Shown: positions 19,714 to 28,743, counted from the stretch's first letter. The stretch: 64,000 nt of DNA from Actinocatenispora comari (GCF_017312725.1 NZ_BOPO01000101.1:1-64000), one strand, 5' to 3'. The notes: generated from the sequence alone by a model not told the origin. Program-made: numbers and translations.

Positions 19714-19726
19714 TGACCTTGGGTCA
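19714..19726 (+). promoter_or_regulatory. Small palindrome TGACC-TTG-GGTCA before the serine hydrolase gene
   Basis: A perfect 5-3-5 inverted repeat in the divergent region, 73 nt before the ATG at 19799 and overlapping a possible -35 TTGACC. It could be a second regulator site serving the plus-strand gene. No convincing -10 is visible after it. Confidence 0.35.
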
Positions 19727-19798
19727 GGGTGCACGCTCCGGCCATCGGTACGCCGCACCGCGGCGCCGCATCGAGCCGACCGAGCACGAGGAGACACC

Positions 19799-20920
19799 AT
19801 GTCCACCACCCAGATCGGCCAGGACCGCCCGGAACTGCGGAAAGCGCTCGACGACATCGTCGCGTCGGGCATCACCGGGATGACGCTGCGGGTGCACGAC
19901 GAGCACGGCGAGTGGGCCGGCAGCGCGGGAGTGCGCACGCTCGGCGAGCCGGCCGAGCCGCCCGTCGACGGGCACGTCCGGATCGGCAGCAACACCAAGA
20001 CGTTCACCGCGACGCTGCTCCTGCAACTGGTGGCCGAGGGCCGGATCGACCTGGACACCCCGGCGGCCAGCTACCTGCCCGAGTTCGCGCTGGACGGGCG
20101 GATCACGGTACGGATGCTGCTGCAGCACACCAGCGGCGTCTTCAACTTCACCGGCGAGTACTACCCCGACGGCACGGTCGTACCGGGGATCCCCGCGACC
20201 ACCGCGGGCAAGGCGTGGGTGGACAACCGGTTCGCCACCTACCTGCCGGCGGAGTTGGTACGGCTGGCGTTGTCCAAGCCGGCACGGTTCGAGCCGGGTA
20301 CCGACTGGAGCTACTCGAACACCAACTACGTGCTGGCCCGGCTGCTGATCGAGCAGGTCACCGGCCGCCCGGTCGCCGAGGAGATGCAGCGGCTGATCCT
20401 CGGGCCGCTCGGGCTGACCGGCACCGTGGCGCCCACCACCCAGACCGATCTCCCCGAGCCGTACGCCCACGCCTACTACCGGTACGAGGAGGGCGGCGAG
20501 CAGCACACCGTCGACGTCACCCGGCAGAACCCGTCCTGGATCTCCAGCGGCGGTGACATGATCTCGACGACCCGGGACCTGCACACGTTCATCTCCGCGC
20601 TGTGCGGCGGCACGCTGCTGCCGGCCGACCTGCTGGCCGAGATGCGCACGCCACGCCCGACGCCCATCCCGAACATGGGCTACGGACTGGGCGTGTTCGT
20701 CCAGGAGACCGGCTCGGGCGGCACCGTGATCACGCACAACGGCGGCGCCGCCGGCCACGCGGCGCTGATGTTCAGCACCCCGGACGGCAGCAAGACCCTG
20801 ACCGGTTCGCTGAACTACGTGGACGACGCCGCGTTGTCGCTGGCCGTACCGTTCCAGCAGGCGACCCAGCGGCTCGTGGACGAGGTGTTCGGCGGCGAGC
20901 CGGCCGGTGCGGCGAGCTGA
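19799..20920 (+). CDS. Serine hydrolase of the beta-lactamase class C / D-Ala-D-Ala carboxypeptidase fold
   Basis: 373 residues from the ATG at 19799, preceded by GAGGAG at 7 nt. It has the penicillin-binding fold triad: SxxK in GSNTKTFTATL (about residue 66), YSN in WSYSNTNYVLARL (about 180), and the third-box equivalent HNGG near residue 315. No signal peptide is obvious at this start, so a cytoplasmic or non-classical location is suggested. Family members hydrolyse D-amino-acid peptides, esters or beta-lactams; nothing fixes the substrate. It is divergent from the MDR pair and followed by a MerR gene in the same direction 119 nt on. Confidence 0.85.
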   Translation: MSTTQIGQDRPELRKALDDIVASGITGMTLRVHDEHGEWAGSAGVRTLGEPAEPPVDGHVRIGSNTKTFTATLLLQLVAEGRIDLDTPAASYLPEFALDGRITVRMLLQHTSGVFNFTGEYYPDGTVVPGIPATTAGKAWVDNRFATYLPAELVRLALSKPARFEPGTDWSYSNTNYVLARLLIEQVTGRPVAEEMQRLILGPLGLTGTVAPTTQTDLPEPYAHAYYRYEEGGEQHTVDVTRQNPSWISSGGDMISTTRDLHTFISALCGGTLLPADLLAEMRTPRPTPIPNMGYGLGVFVQETGSGGTVITHNGGAAGHAALMFSTPDGSKTLTGSLNYVDDAALSLAVPFQQATQRLVDEVFGGEPAGAAS

Positions 20921-21039
20921 CGGTGCCGCACCGGTCGACGCGGCCGGCAGCCGAACCGGAGCCGCCCCAGGCTCGATCGATCCGGTTCGGCTCGCCGCCC
21001 GCCCCGCTCCCGAGCGCCGCCGCCAGGCAAGCTGAGCAG

Positions 21040-21825
21040 ATGCGCAACGGAGTCACGATCGGGCAGGCCGCCGCGTTCACCGACGTCACCGTCAAGACGG
21101 TCCGGCACTATCACAAGCTCGGCCTGGTCGCGGAGCCGGAACGGGACAGCTCCGGCTACCGGCGGTACGGGTCGGCCGACCTGCTCCGGCTGGTACAGGT
21201 GCGGACCCTGGCCGGTGCGGGCGTGCCGCTGGCCGAGATCGGGCCGCTGCTCGACGCCGACGCCGAGCGGTTCGCCGACTCCATCGCCGGCGTCGAGCGG
21301 CAGCTCACCGAACGGATCGAGGAGTTGGCCGCCCGGCGGGACATGCTGCACCGACTCGCCGACGGCAACCGGGCGCTGCTGCCCGACCGCGCCGTGGCGC
21401 TGCTGGAACGGCTGTCCGCACTCGGCCTGACCGCCGAGGAGGTCGCCGCCGCCCAAGAGGGGTGGGTGCTGGCCAGAGCGCTCGTCCCGGACGGCTTCGA
21501 CGAGTACCTCGGCCACGTCGAGCACGCCCTGCACGACGACCAGTTCATCGCGCTGAGCCGGCGCGCCGCGGAGGCCGCGAGCTGGGCACCGGACGACACC
21601 CGCATCGAGGCGCTCGCCACCGCCACGGCCGACCACTACCTCGCCCATCCCGAACACCTGAAGATCGTGACCGGCCTGCAGGCGCGCACCGATGCCGCCA
21701 CCCGGTACCGGCTGATCGCCGATCACAGCGAACCCCTGGCGTCGGGCGCGGCCCGGCTGGTCGCGCTCGTCGAGGACAAGCTTCGCGCCGCCGGCGTCCG
21801 CATCCCGGGCCCGGACCCGTACTGA
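21040..21825 (+). CDS. MerR family transcriptional regulator with long effector domain
   Basis: 261 residues from the ATG at 21040. The N-terminal winged helix reads MRNGVTIGQAAAFTDVTVKTVRHYHKLGL with the RRYG wing at about residue 46; then a dimerisation helix (residues about 80-115) and an effector region of about 145 residues of the TipAS-like or generic helical kind. No metal-binding cysteine cluster is present, so it should not be a metal sensor. Upstream GCTGAGCAG gives only a weak ribosome site. It is the obvious candidate regulator for the MerR-type promoter at 19656-19686; the intervening serine hydrolase may belong to the same regulon. Confidence 0.86.
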   Translation: MRNGVTIGQAAAFTDVTVKTVRHYHKLGLVAEPERDSSGYRRYGSADLLRLVQVRTLAGAGVPLAEIGPLLDADAERFADSIAGVERQLTERIEELAARRDMLHRLADGNRALLPDRAVALLERLSALGLTAEEVAAAQEGWVLARALVPDGFDEYLGHVEHALHDDQFIALSRRAAEAASWAPDDTRIEALATATADHYLAHPEHLKIVTGLQARTDAATRYRLIADHSEPLASGAARLVALVEDKLRAAGVRIPGPDPY

Positions 21826-21924
21826 CGGCTCGGGCCGGGCCGCGGCCCGATCTCGTCGTCGGGACGTTCGACGGCTCCCCGGTGCGTTCCGGCGCGCCGG
21901 CGGGCCGGTGAGAGTTCGGGTCGG

Positions 21925-23559
21925 TCAGAGTTCGCTGACGCGGCCTTCCGCGACGGCGAGGCGGCGGGTGACGTGGACCGCTTCGAGCAGCCGGCGGTCG
22001 TGGCTGACCAGCAGCAGGGTGCCGTCGTAGCCGGCGAGTGCCGATTCGAGCTGCTCGATCGCCGGCAGGTCGAGATGGTTGGTCGGCTCGTCCAGGACGA
22101 GCAGGTTCACCCCGCGGGCCTGCAGCAGCGCGAGCCCGGCGCGGGTGCGCTCGCCCGGCGACAGGGTGTCCGCGGCGCGCAGCACGTGGTCGGCGCGCAA
22201 CCCGAACTTCGCCAGCAGGGTACGGGCGTCGGCCGGCAGCAGCCCGGACGCCGCGGCGAACGCGTCGACCAGCGGTTCGGCGGTGTCGAACGTCTCGCGC
22301 GCCTGGTCCACCTCGCCGACCACCACGCCGGGGCCGAGCGTCGCGGTACCGGCGTCCGGCGCGAGCCGGCCCAGCAGCAACGCCAGCAGCGTCGACTTGC
22401 CGGCGCCGTTCGCGCCGGTGATCGCGACCCGGTCGGCCCAGTCGATCTGCAGGTCCACCGGTTCCAGCGTGAACCGTCCACGGTGGACGGTCGCGCCGCG
22501 CAGGGTGGCGACCACCGCACCGGACCGGGGCGCCGCGGCGATGTGCATCCGCAGCTCCCACTCCTTGCGCGGCTCCTCGACGACCTCCAGCCGCTCGATC
22601 GCCCGCTCGGTCTGCTTCGCCTTCGCGGCGAGCTTCTCGCTGCCCTCGATCCGGTACGCTTTGATGTTCTTGTCCGGGTCGGTCTGCTTCTTCGTCGCGT
22701 TCGCGACACCCTTGTCCGACCAGGCGCGCTGCTTGCGGGCCCGCGCCAGCAGGTCGTCCTTCTTGCCGGCGTACTCCTCGTACTCCTGGCGGGCCCGGCG
22801 CTTGGCCCGCTCCCGCTCCTCCACATAGGACTCGTACCCGCCGCCGTAGGTACGGATCTGTTGCTGCGCAAGGTCGAGCTCGACGACCCGGTCCACGGTG
22901 CGGGTGAGGAACTCGCGGTCGTGGCTGACCAGTACGGTGCCGGCCCGCAGCTCGGTGACGAACCGCTCCAGCCGGGCCAGCCCGGCCAGGTCCAGGTTGT
23001 TGGTCGGCTCGTCCAACAGGAACACGTCGTACCTCGACAGCAGCAGCGACGCGAGCCCGGCCCGCGCCGCCTGCCCACCGGACAGTGTGGTCATCTCGAC
23101 GTCCAGGTCGACGGTGAGGCCGAGGTCGGCGGTGACCTCACCGACCCGTTCGGCCAGGTCGGCGCCGCCGAGGGCGAGCCACCGCTCCAGCGCCGTCGCG
23201 TACGCCTCGTCGGCGCCCGGCCGGCCCTCGGTCAGCGCCTCGGTCGTCTCGTCCAGCCGGCGCTGCGCCTCGGCCACCCCGGTACGCCGGCCGAAGAACT
23301 CCTCGACCGTCTCGCCCGGCCGCGGCTCCGGCTCCTGCGGCAGGTACCCGACGGTCGCGGTCGGCGGGCTCAGCGACACCGCACCGGACTCCGCGGTACC
23401 CAGGCCGGCCAGCAGCCGCAGCAGCGTCGACTTGCCGGCGCCGTTCGCGCCGACCAGACCGACCACGTCGCCGGGCGCGACGATCAGGTCGAGCCCGGTG
23501 AACAGCACGCGGTCACCGTGCCCGGCGGACAGGTCCTTGGCGATCAGGGTGGCAGTCAT
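21925..23559 (-). CDS. ABC-F family ATPase (ribosome-associated)
   Basis: 544 residues from the ATG at 23559. Two complete ABC domains without membrane segments: Walker A GANGAGKST at residues 37-45 and again near 382-390; signature LSGGQ in the first and the variant LSPGE in the second; Walker B with LLDEPTNNLD and LVLDEPTNHLD. The basic, helical linker between them (about residues 235-330, many K/R/E) is the tRNA-interaction region of ABC-F factors. These proteins act on the translating ribosome, rescuing stalled complexes or protecting against ribosome-targeting drugs; which applies here cannot be told. It is alone on its strand between two plus-strand genes. Confidence 0.93.
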   Translation of the reverse strand: MTATLIAKDLSAGHGDRVLFTGLDLIVAPGDVVGLVGANGAGKSTLLRLLAGLGTAESGAVSLSPPTATVGYLPQEPEPRPGETVEEFFGRRTGVAEAQRRLDETTEALTEGRPGADEAYATALERWLALGGADLAERVGEVTADLGLTVDLDVEMTTLSGGQAARAGLASLLLSRYDVFLLDEPTNNLDLAGLARLERFVTELRAGTVLVSHDREFLTRTVDRVVELDLAQQQIRTYGGGYESYVEERERAKRRARQEYEEYAGKKDDLLARARKQRAWSDKGVANATKKQTDPDKNIKAYRIEGSEKLAAKAKQTERAIERLEVVEEPRKEWELRMHIAAAPRSGAVVATLRGATVHRGRFTLEPVDLQIDWADRVAITGANGAGKSTLLALLLGRLAPDAGTATLGPGVVVGEVDQARETFDTAEPLVDAFAAASGLLPADARTLLAKFGLRADHVLRAADTLSPGERTRAGLALLQARGVNLLVLDEPTNHLDLPAIEQLESALAGYDGTLLLVSHDRRLLEAVHVTRRLAVAEGRVSEL

Positions 23560-23699
23560 CGAACGCCGATGCTAGCTGCCGACCCGTCCCCGCCGGCCAC
23601 CGATATTGCTCGCGCCGCCGGCCCCGACCGGGTAGCTTGCCCGCGTCGTCCCCCGCCGCGGCCCGGCACCAGCGGGCCACGACCACGATCGGAGCGTCC

Positions 23700-24578
23700 G
23701 TGTCGGACCGCATCACCCTGACCGCCCTCACCGAGACCGGACCGCACCCGCGGCTGGCCTGGCTCGCCGCCGACCCGGACGGGCATCCGGTCGGCTCCGC
23801 GTACCTGCGGCTGTTCGACTCCGACGGGCGGCGCCACCTGGGCGAGCTGTCGGTCGCCGTGCACCCCGCCGAGCGCCGGCAGGGCACCGGTACCGCGCTG
23901 CTCGCGGCGCTGGTGGCCGCGGCCCGCGCGGACGGCCGGCGCAGCCTGCTCGCCGAGGCGCATGCGGACACGCCCGGCGACGCGTTCCTCGCCGCCCGCG
24001 GCTTCCGCCGGGTACTGCAACTGATCTACACCCGGCTGTCGCTCGCCGACGTGGACCGGGCCGCTCTGACGGCCGAGATCGCCACGCCGCACCCCGGGTA
24101 CCGGCTGGTCAGCTGGCGCGGCACGGTGCCGGACGAGCTCGCGGCGAGCTTCGCCGCGTCCCGCCGTGCGATGGACGACATGCCGATGGACGACACCGAC
24201 TACGGCACCGTCGTCTGGGACGTGGACGCGGTACGCGAGGTCGCCCGCGCGGTCGCCGACCGCGGCGAGCACCTGGACACCGTCGCGGTCGCCACCGAGG
24301 ACACCGGCGAGATCGTCGGCTTCACCGAGCTGGTCGTCGGCGCCGACGGCACCGGCGACGGGCAGCACTACGGCACCGGCGTACTGCCGGAGCACCGCGG
24401 GCACGGGCTCGCCCGGTGGATGAAGGTCGCCGCGATCGACCGCGCCGCGCACCGGTACCCGCAGCTGTCCGGGCTGCTGGCCGACACCGCGGCGAGCAAC
24501 GGCCCGATGCGCCGGATCAACGCCGACCTCGGCTACCGACCGGCCCGCGTCAGCCACGAGTACCAGCTCGATCTCTGA
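23700..24578 (+). CDS. Tandem-domain GNAT family N-acetyltransferase
   Basis: 292 residues from the GTG at 23700, with CGGAG 5 nt upstream. Two GNAT folds in one chain: the first has the acetyl-CoA loop VAVHPAERRQGTGTALL (about residues 58-74), the second TGVLPEHRGHGLARWMKV (about 225-242). The second domain ends with NADLGYRPARVSHEYQLDL, as in mycothiol-synthase-like and other double GNAT proteins. Length is normal for a double GNAT enzyme. The acceptor is unknown. It is divergent from the ABC-F gene, with 140 nt between start codons. Confidence 0.87.
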   Translation: MSDRITLTALTETGPHPRLAWLAADPDGHPVGSAYLRLFDSDGRRHLGELSVAVHPAERRQGTGTALLAALVAAARADGRRSLLAEAHADTPGDAFLAARGFRRVLQLIYTRLSLADVDRAALTAEIATPHPGYRLVSWRGTVPDELAASFAASRRAMDDMPMDDTDYGTVVWDVDAVREVARAVADRGEHLDTVAVATEDTGEIVGFTELVVGADGTGDGQHYGTGVLPEHRGHGLARWMKVAAIDRAAHRYPQLSGLLADTAASNGPMRRINADLGYRPARVSHEYQLDL

Positions 24579-24666
24579 GCGGTGTTAGGTCCACCACCGT
24601 GCGCGCCGCGGTGGCCGTAAATGACTGCCGGGTCGTCACAGGTCGGTGGCACGATTCGCGGTTGAG

Positions 24667-25965
24667 ATGGCAACTTCCTTCACCACCGCCCCCGCCCCCA
24701 CCGACGCACCCGGCACGCCGCCGCTGCTGCGCCGGCTGTTCGCGGGCATCGCGTTCTCCGCGCTCGGCAGCGGTATGTCCATGCCGTACCTGTTCGTCTA
24801 CTTCACCCAGGTGCGGCACCTGCCGACCACCCAGGTCGGGCTGATCCTGTCCTGGATGGGCGTCGTGGCGCTGGTCGTCTCCCCGCTCGCCGGTACGTTG
24901 ATCGACCGGTTCGGGCCGCGGGTGGTGCTGCTGCTCGGGCTGCTGGGCGAGGCGACCGGCATGGCGGCGGTGGGCTTCATCGACTCCAGCCTGGACGCGA
25001 TCGTGGTGGCGAGCTGGGTGGCCGTGTTCAACTGCGCCACGTTCCCCGGCTCGTCCGCGCTGCTGACCCGGATGGTGCCGGTCGCGAAGCGGGAACGCGC
25101 GTACGGCGTGCAGTTCATGCTGATGAACGCCGGCTTCGGGGTCGGCGGGCTGGTCGCCTCGGCGCTGGTCGACCTGGCCGACCCGCGCACCTTCCAGTGG
25201 CTGTACTGGATCGACGCGGCCAGCTACGTCGGCTACATCGTGGTGCTGCTGACCCTGCCGCGCGGCACCGGCAAGCTCGACCCGGCAGCCGCCGACCACG
25301 ACACCGCGACACCGCAACCCGGCTGGCGCGAGGTGCTGCGCGACCGTACCCTGCTGCTCGTCATCGTGGTCGGCACCCTGCTTCTGACCTGCGCGTACGC
25401 CCAGATGGACACCGGCTTCACGGCGTACGCGGTGAACCAGGCGCAGGTGCCGGCGCGCACCCTGGGCTGGGCGTTCGCGGCGAACACGGTGGTGATCGTC
25501 GCCGGGCAGCTGGTCACGCTGCGGCTGGTGTCCGGCCGCCGGCGCAGTACCGCGCTGGGCATCGCCGGGCTGATCTGGTCGGCGGCCTGGGTGGTCGTCG
25601 CGATCTCCGGCGCCTTCGTCGGCCGGCCGCTCGCGATCGTGGCGGTGGTGCTGGGGCTCGCCGTGTTCGGCGCCGGCGAGACGATCTGGGCGCCGGTGAT
25701 GCCGGCGCTGGTCAACGGGCTCGCCGACGAGCGGGTCCGCGGCCGGTACAACGCCCTCGCCGGGATGACCTGGACCATCTCCGGCATCGCCGGCCCGGCG
25801 CTGGCCGGTCTGCTGATCGCCCGCGCCGACGGCCGGTACTGGGCGGCCCTGTGCATCGGTGGCAGCCTGCTCGGCGGCCTCGCCTTCCTCACCCTCCGCC
25901 GCCGCCTCACCCCCACCCAGGACGGCCTCACCCCGCCCCCGAAGGCGGCGGACACCCTGCCCTGA
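24667..25965 (+). CDS. MFS transporter, 12-TM class
   Basis: 432 residues from the ATG at 24667; a GTG at 24646 would add seven residues and cannot be excluded because neither start has a strong ribosome site. About twelve hydrophobic segments; after TM2 the MFS loop motif reads GTLIDRFGPRVVLLLG (GxxxDRxGxR-like). The N-terminus is a Thr/Pro/Ala-rich cytoplasmic tail. Likely a proton-driven exporter of small molecules; the substrate is unknown. No regulator lies directly beside it. Confidence 0.88.
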   Translation: MATSFTTAPAPTDAPGTPPLLRRLFAGIAFSALGSGMSMPYLFVYFTQVRHLPTTQVGLILSWMGVVALVVSPLAGTLIDRFGPRVVLLLGLLGEATGMAAVGFIDSSLDAIVVASWVAVFNCATFPGSSALLTRMVPVAKRERAYGVQFMLMNAGFGVGGLVASALVDLADPRTFQWLYWIDAASYVGYIVVLLTLPRGTGKLDPAAADHDTATPQPGWREVLRDRTLLLVIVVGTLLLTCAYAQMDTGFTAYAVNQAQVPARTLGWAFAANTVVIVAGQLVTLRLVSGRRRSTALGIAGLIWSAAWVVVAISGAFVGRPLAIVAVVLGLAVFGAGETIWAPVMPALVNGLADERVRGRYNALAGMTWTISGIAGPALAGLLIARADGRYWAALCIGGSLLGGLAFLTLRRRLTPTQDGLTPPPKAADTLP

Positions 25966-26092
25966 CTGCGTCCCGGAGCCGTCCGGCCGCCAGCTTGACG
26001 GTGCCGGCTGCGTCATCGACTACCCTGAACGGGTCGGTGCAGTAGCGCTCTGTGCCACGACATGCCCCCGCCGCTACCGGAGGCGATGAAGC

Positions 26093-26665
26093 GTGACCGC
26101 CAATTTCCCAGACTGGATGATCCCGCCCAGGCCGAGCGGCTGGGAGGCGGACGATCTCGACCACCTTCCGCAGGCACCGCGACACACGGAACTCATCGAC
26201 GGAGCGTTGATCTTCATGATGTCGCCGCAGCGGTCGTGGCACTCCCGACTGGTGGAGAACCTGACGTTCGCGCTGCGGCATGCGGCGCCGGACGGGTTCG
26301 ACGTCGAACGGGAGATGACCGTGCGGCTGGATCGCCGAAGCCGCCCTGAGCCGGACATCCTCATCACCACCGCTGCCTACGACCCCGACCGCACCTGGTA
26401 CGCGCCGGAAGACGTCGTCGTCATGATCGAGGTGGTGTCGGCCGAGTCAGCCGACCGGGATCGCTCCCTCAAGCCGTTCAAGTACGCCCAGGCGAGGATT
26501 CCGCATTTCTGGCGGATCGAGGATGAGGACGGCGCTGCCACCGTCCACACCTACGAACTCGACCCGATGACGAGTTCGTACGTCCCGACCGGCATCCACC
26601 GCGACCGCTTGCGGCTCACTGCCCCGTTCCCGATCGACCTCAACCTCGACACCCTCGTCCCCTAG
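26093..26665 (+). CDS. Uma2-family (DUF820) putative PD-(D/E)XK nuclease-fold protein
   Basis: 190 residues from the GTG at 26093, with GGAGG 10 nt upstream. The Uma2 features are visible: an N-terminal ELIDGAL strand pair (about residue 34), MSPQRSWHSRLVENL, the acidic catalytic strand PDILITT (Asp about residue 86), then MIEVVSAES with Glu about 112, followed by a lysine-containing helix (KPFKYAQA). These fit the PD-(D/E)XK nuclease fold. The biological role of single Uma2 proteins in actinomycetes is unclear; they are common as solitary genes. It converges on a GntR gene, with 37 nt between stops. Confidence 0.88.
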   Translation: MTANFPDWMIPPRPSGWEADDLDHLPQAPRHTELIDGALIFMMSPQRSWHSRLVENLTFALRHAAPDGFDVEREMTVRLDRRSRPEPDILITTAAYDPDRTWYAPEDVVVMIEVVSAESADRDRSLKPFKYAQARIPHFWRIEDEDGAATVHTYELDPMTSSYVPTGIHRDRLRLTAPFPIDLNLDTLVP

Positions 26666-26702
26666 CCGAAGGCGGCTCCGGCGCCGCCGATGACTCAAGG
26701 GA

Positions 26703-26927
26703 TCAGCGCTGGGCGACGAAGTAACCGCGGCCACGGATGGACACGAGCACGCCGTCGTCGACCAGCGCGGTCAACGCGTGGCGCAGCGTGCCACGGGCGA
26801 CGCCGAGCTCGTGCGCAAGGTCCACTTCCGCCGGCAGCCGATCCGGGTAGGTGCCGTCGGCGATCCGGGCCCGGATCACGTCCCGAGCCTGCTCCCAGGC
26901 ATAGAGAGGCGAACGCGGGTCGATCAT
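26703..26927 (-). CDS. Short GntR-family DNA-binding protein
   Basis: 74 residues from the ATG at 26927: MIDPRSPLYAWEQARDVIRA, then the GntR winged helix LPAEVDLAHELGVARGTLRHAL and wing VSIRGRGYFVAQR. There is no effector-binding domain, so this is a minimal regulator. The frame stays open for 47 further codons upstream (an ATG at 27038 would give 111 residues), but that stretch has poor third-position GC and contains a perfect 20-bp palindrome at 26977-26996 that looks like an operator, so I prefer the short form. No strong ribosome site precedes 26927. Probably autoregulated. Confidence 0.72.
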   Translation of the reverse strand: MIDPRSPLYAWEQARDVIRARIADGTYPDRLPAEVDLAHELGVARGTLRHALTALVDDGVLVSIRGRGYFVAQR

Positions 26928-26976
26928 GACACCAGCGTGGACCGCATGCGCCTCGATGGAATCCAGTAGGACTCGG

Positions 26977-26996
26977 ATGAACTCAATGGAGTTCAT
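26977..26996. promoter_or_regulatory. Palindromic operator upstream of the GntR gene
   Basis: ATGAACTC-AATG-GAGTTCAT, a perfect 8-4-8 inverted repeat, 50 nt upstream of the GntR start at 26927. It stands out in a locally AT-richer stretch. The arm length and position fit an autoregulatory GntR operator, although the central sequence is not the classic GT-N-TA-N-AC core. Confidence 0.55.
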
Positions 26997-27175
26997 ATGG
27001 GCTTGATTGGACAACTCGAGTACGTTCAGTGTTGCCATGAAAGCAGCAGGACCGGGCGGCGCGGCCACGCCAACCCGGTCCCCGACCGATCGCGAAGGGA
27101 TCGGCTATGCGCGACGCTACAGCTACCTATGTCCTGTCCGCAGACGACATTCGTGGGCGCGAACGGGAGTAGCGG

Positions 27176-28141
27176 TCAGGGGTGGAGGACGAGTTTGCCG
27201 AAGGCGGTGCCTTCGGCGAGGCGGGCGAAGGCGGTGGCGGCGTCGGCCAGCGGGTAGCTGGAGTCGACGACGGGGCGCAGGTTCTGCGCGATGCAGAGGT
27301 CGAGCAGCGCGGCGAGCTCGTCCCGGGTACCCATGGTGGCGCCGAGGATCTCCAGCTGCAGGAAGAACACCCGGCGCAGGTCGACGGCGGGCAGGTGGCC
27401 GCTGGTGGCGCCGGCGACGACGATCCGGCCGCCCGGCTTGGCGCACTTGAGCGAGTGCTCGAAGGTGGCCTCGCCGACCGTCTCGATCACCACGTCGACG
27501 CGCTCGGGCAGCTTCGCGCCGGGCTCGACCGCGGTCGCACCGAGCTCGGCGACCCGGTCACGCTTGGCGGCGTCCCGGCTGGTCGCGTACACCCGGGCGC
27601 CGAGTGCCCGGGCCAGCACCACCGCGGCGCTCGCCACCCCACCGCCGGCGCCCTGCACCAGCACCGCACCGCCGTCCGGCAGCCGGCCGCGGGTGGTCAG
27701 CATCCGGTACGCGGTGAGCCACGCGGTGGGCAGGCACGCCGCGGCGTCGAAGTCGATCCCGTCCGGCAGCGGTACCAGGTTGCGCGCCGGCACCGCGACC
27801 CGCTGCGCCAGCGTGCCCTGGTACCGCTCGGACAGCAGGCTGCGGCGCGGGTCCAGGGTCTCGTCGCCACCACCGACGGCGGGGTCGCCGATCACCGCGT
27901 GCACCACGACGCGCCGCCCGTCCGCGTCGGTACCGGCGGCGTCGCAGCCGAGGATCATCGGCAGCGCGTCGGCGGACAGCCCCACCCCGCGCAGCGACCA
28001 CAGGTCGTGGTGGTTGACCGAGGCGGCCGCGACGTCGACGACCGCCCACCCGTCCGGAACCTCCGGTTCGGGGCGTTCGCCGACCGCGAGGGCCGACAGC
28101 GGATCGTCCGGATCGATACGTTTCGCGTACGCGGCCAGCAT
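27176..28141 (-). CDS. MDR family zinc-binding dehydrogenase-like oxidoreductase
   Basis: 321 residues from the ATG at 28141. The GroES-like N-terminal half carries SVNHHDLWSLRG and LGCDAAG; the Rossmann half carries VLVQGAGGGVASAAVVLA for NAD(P). The family signature around GCDAAGTDADGRRVVVHAV is intact, but a full zinc-ligand set is not seen. Compared with the pair at 17.6-19.6 kb it is a more distant member. It is divergent from the flavin reductase gene (77 nt between starts), so a shared redox role or regulatory region is possible. Confidence 0.85.
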   Translation of the reverse strand: MLAAYAKRIDPDDPLSALAVGERPEPEVPDGWAVVDVAAASVNHHDLWSLRGVGLSADALPMILGCDAAGTDADGRRVVVHAVIGDPAVGGGDETLDPRRSLLSERYQGTLAQRVAVPARNLVPLPDGIDFDAAACLPTAWLTAYRMLTTRGRLPDGGAVLVQGAGGGVASAAVVLARALGARVYATSRDAAKRDRVAELGATAVEPGAKLPERVDVVIETVGEATFEHSLKCAKPGGRIVVAGATSGHLPAVDLRRVFFLQLEILGATMGTRDELAALLDLCIAQNLRPVVDSSYPLADAATAFARLAEGTAFGKLVLHP

Positions 28142-28218
28142 GCCCCGGAGGCTAGCAGCCGACCGGGGCCGGTAACGGTGCGGATGATCACGTGCCCGGC
28201 CGGGCGGGATGCGTTCTA

Positions 28219-28743
28219 ATGGCAGTCGTGCCGTCAGACATCGAACCGGACGAATACCCCGCACCCACCGGGCCGGAGCCCGACGAGTACCGCCGGGTGC
28301 TCGGTCACTTCCCGACCGGGGTGACGATCGTGACGGCGCTCGGCCCGGACGGGCCGGTGGGCCTCGCGGTGAACTCGTTCACGTCGGTGTCGCTGCGGCC
28401 GCCGCTGGTCGGGTTCTTCCCGGCGCACACGTCCGGGTCCTGGCCGGTGATCCGGCACGCGGGCGGGTTCTGCGTCAACATCCTCGGCCACCACCAGGAG
28501 TCGCTGGCCCGCACGTTCGCCTCGCCCGGTACCGACCGGTTCCGGGACGTGGGCATGCGGCCGGCGCCGAGCACCGGCGCACCGATCCTGCTGGGCGCGG
28601 TGGCGTGGCTGGACTGCACCATCGAGTCGATCACGCCGGCCGGCGACCACGACTTCGCGCTGGCCCGGGTACGCGCCATCGCCGCCGACTCCAGCCACCC
28701 GCCGCTGGTGTTCCACCGCGGCCGCTACGGCACCTGCGACTGA
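28219..28743 (+). CDS. Flavin reductase-like FMN-binding split-barrel protein
   Basis: 174 residues from the ATG at 28219; a GTG at 28228 is also possible. The family motif FPTGVTIVTA appears near residue 34, followed by LAVNSFTSVSLRPPLVGFF and FCVNILGHHQESLARTFAS, which form the flavin-binding barrel. Such proteins reduce FMN or FAD with NAD(P)H and supply it to a partner monooxygenase, or act as oxidoreductases alone. No partner oxygenase is adjacent. Confidence 0.88.
   Translation: MAVVPSDIEPDEYPAPTGPEPDEYRRVLGHFPTGVTIVTALGPDGPVGLAVNSFTSVSLRPPLVGFFPAHTSGSWPVIRHAGGFCVNILGHHQESLARTFASPGTDRFRDVGMRPAPSTGAPILLGAVAWLDCTIESITPAGDHDFALARVRAIAADSSHPPLVFHRGRYGTCD

Noticed and set aside
25995-26026. 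TTGACG ... TACCCT as a promoter for the Uma2-like gene
   Set aside because: Spacer is 20 bp and there is no supporting regulator or dyad.
26666-26702. GGCGGC-TCCGGC-GCCGCC hairpin between the convergent Uma2 and GntR genes
   Set aside because: Only a 6-bp stem in GC-rich DNA; such symmetry is expected by chance.
27107-27172. 22-codon plus-strand frame (MRDATATYVLSADD...) with a GAAGGG site
   Set aside because: Too short and without context; could be a chance frame between the GntR and MDR genes.
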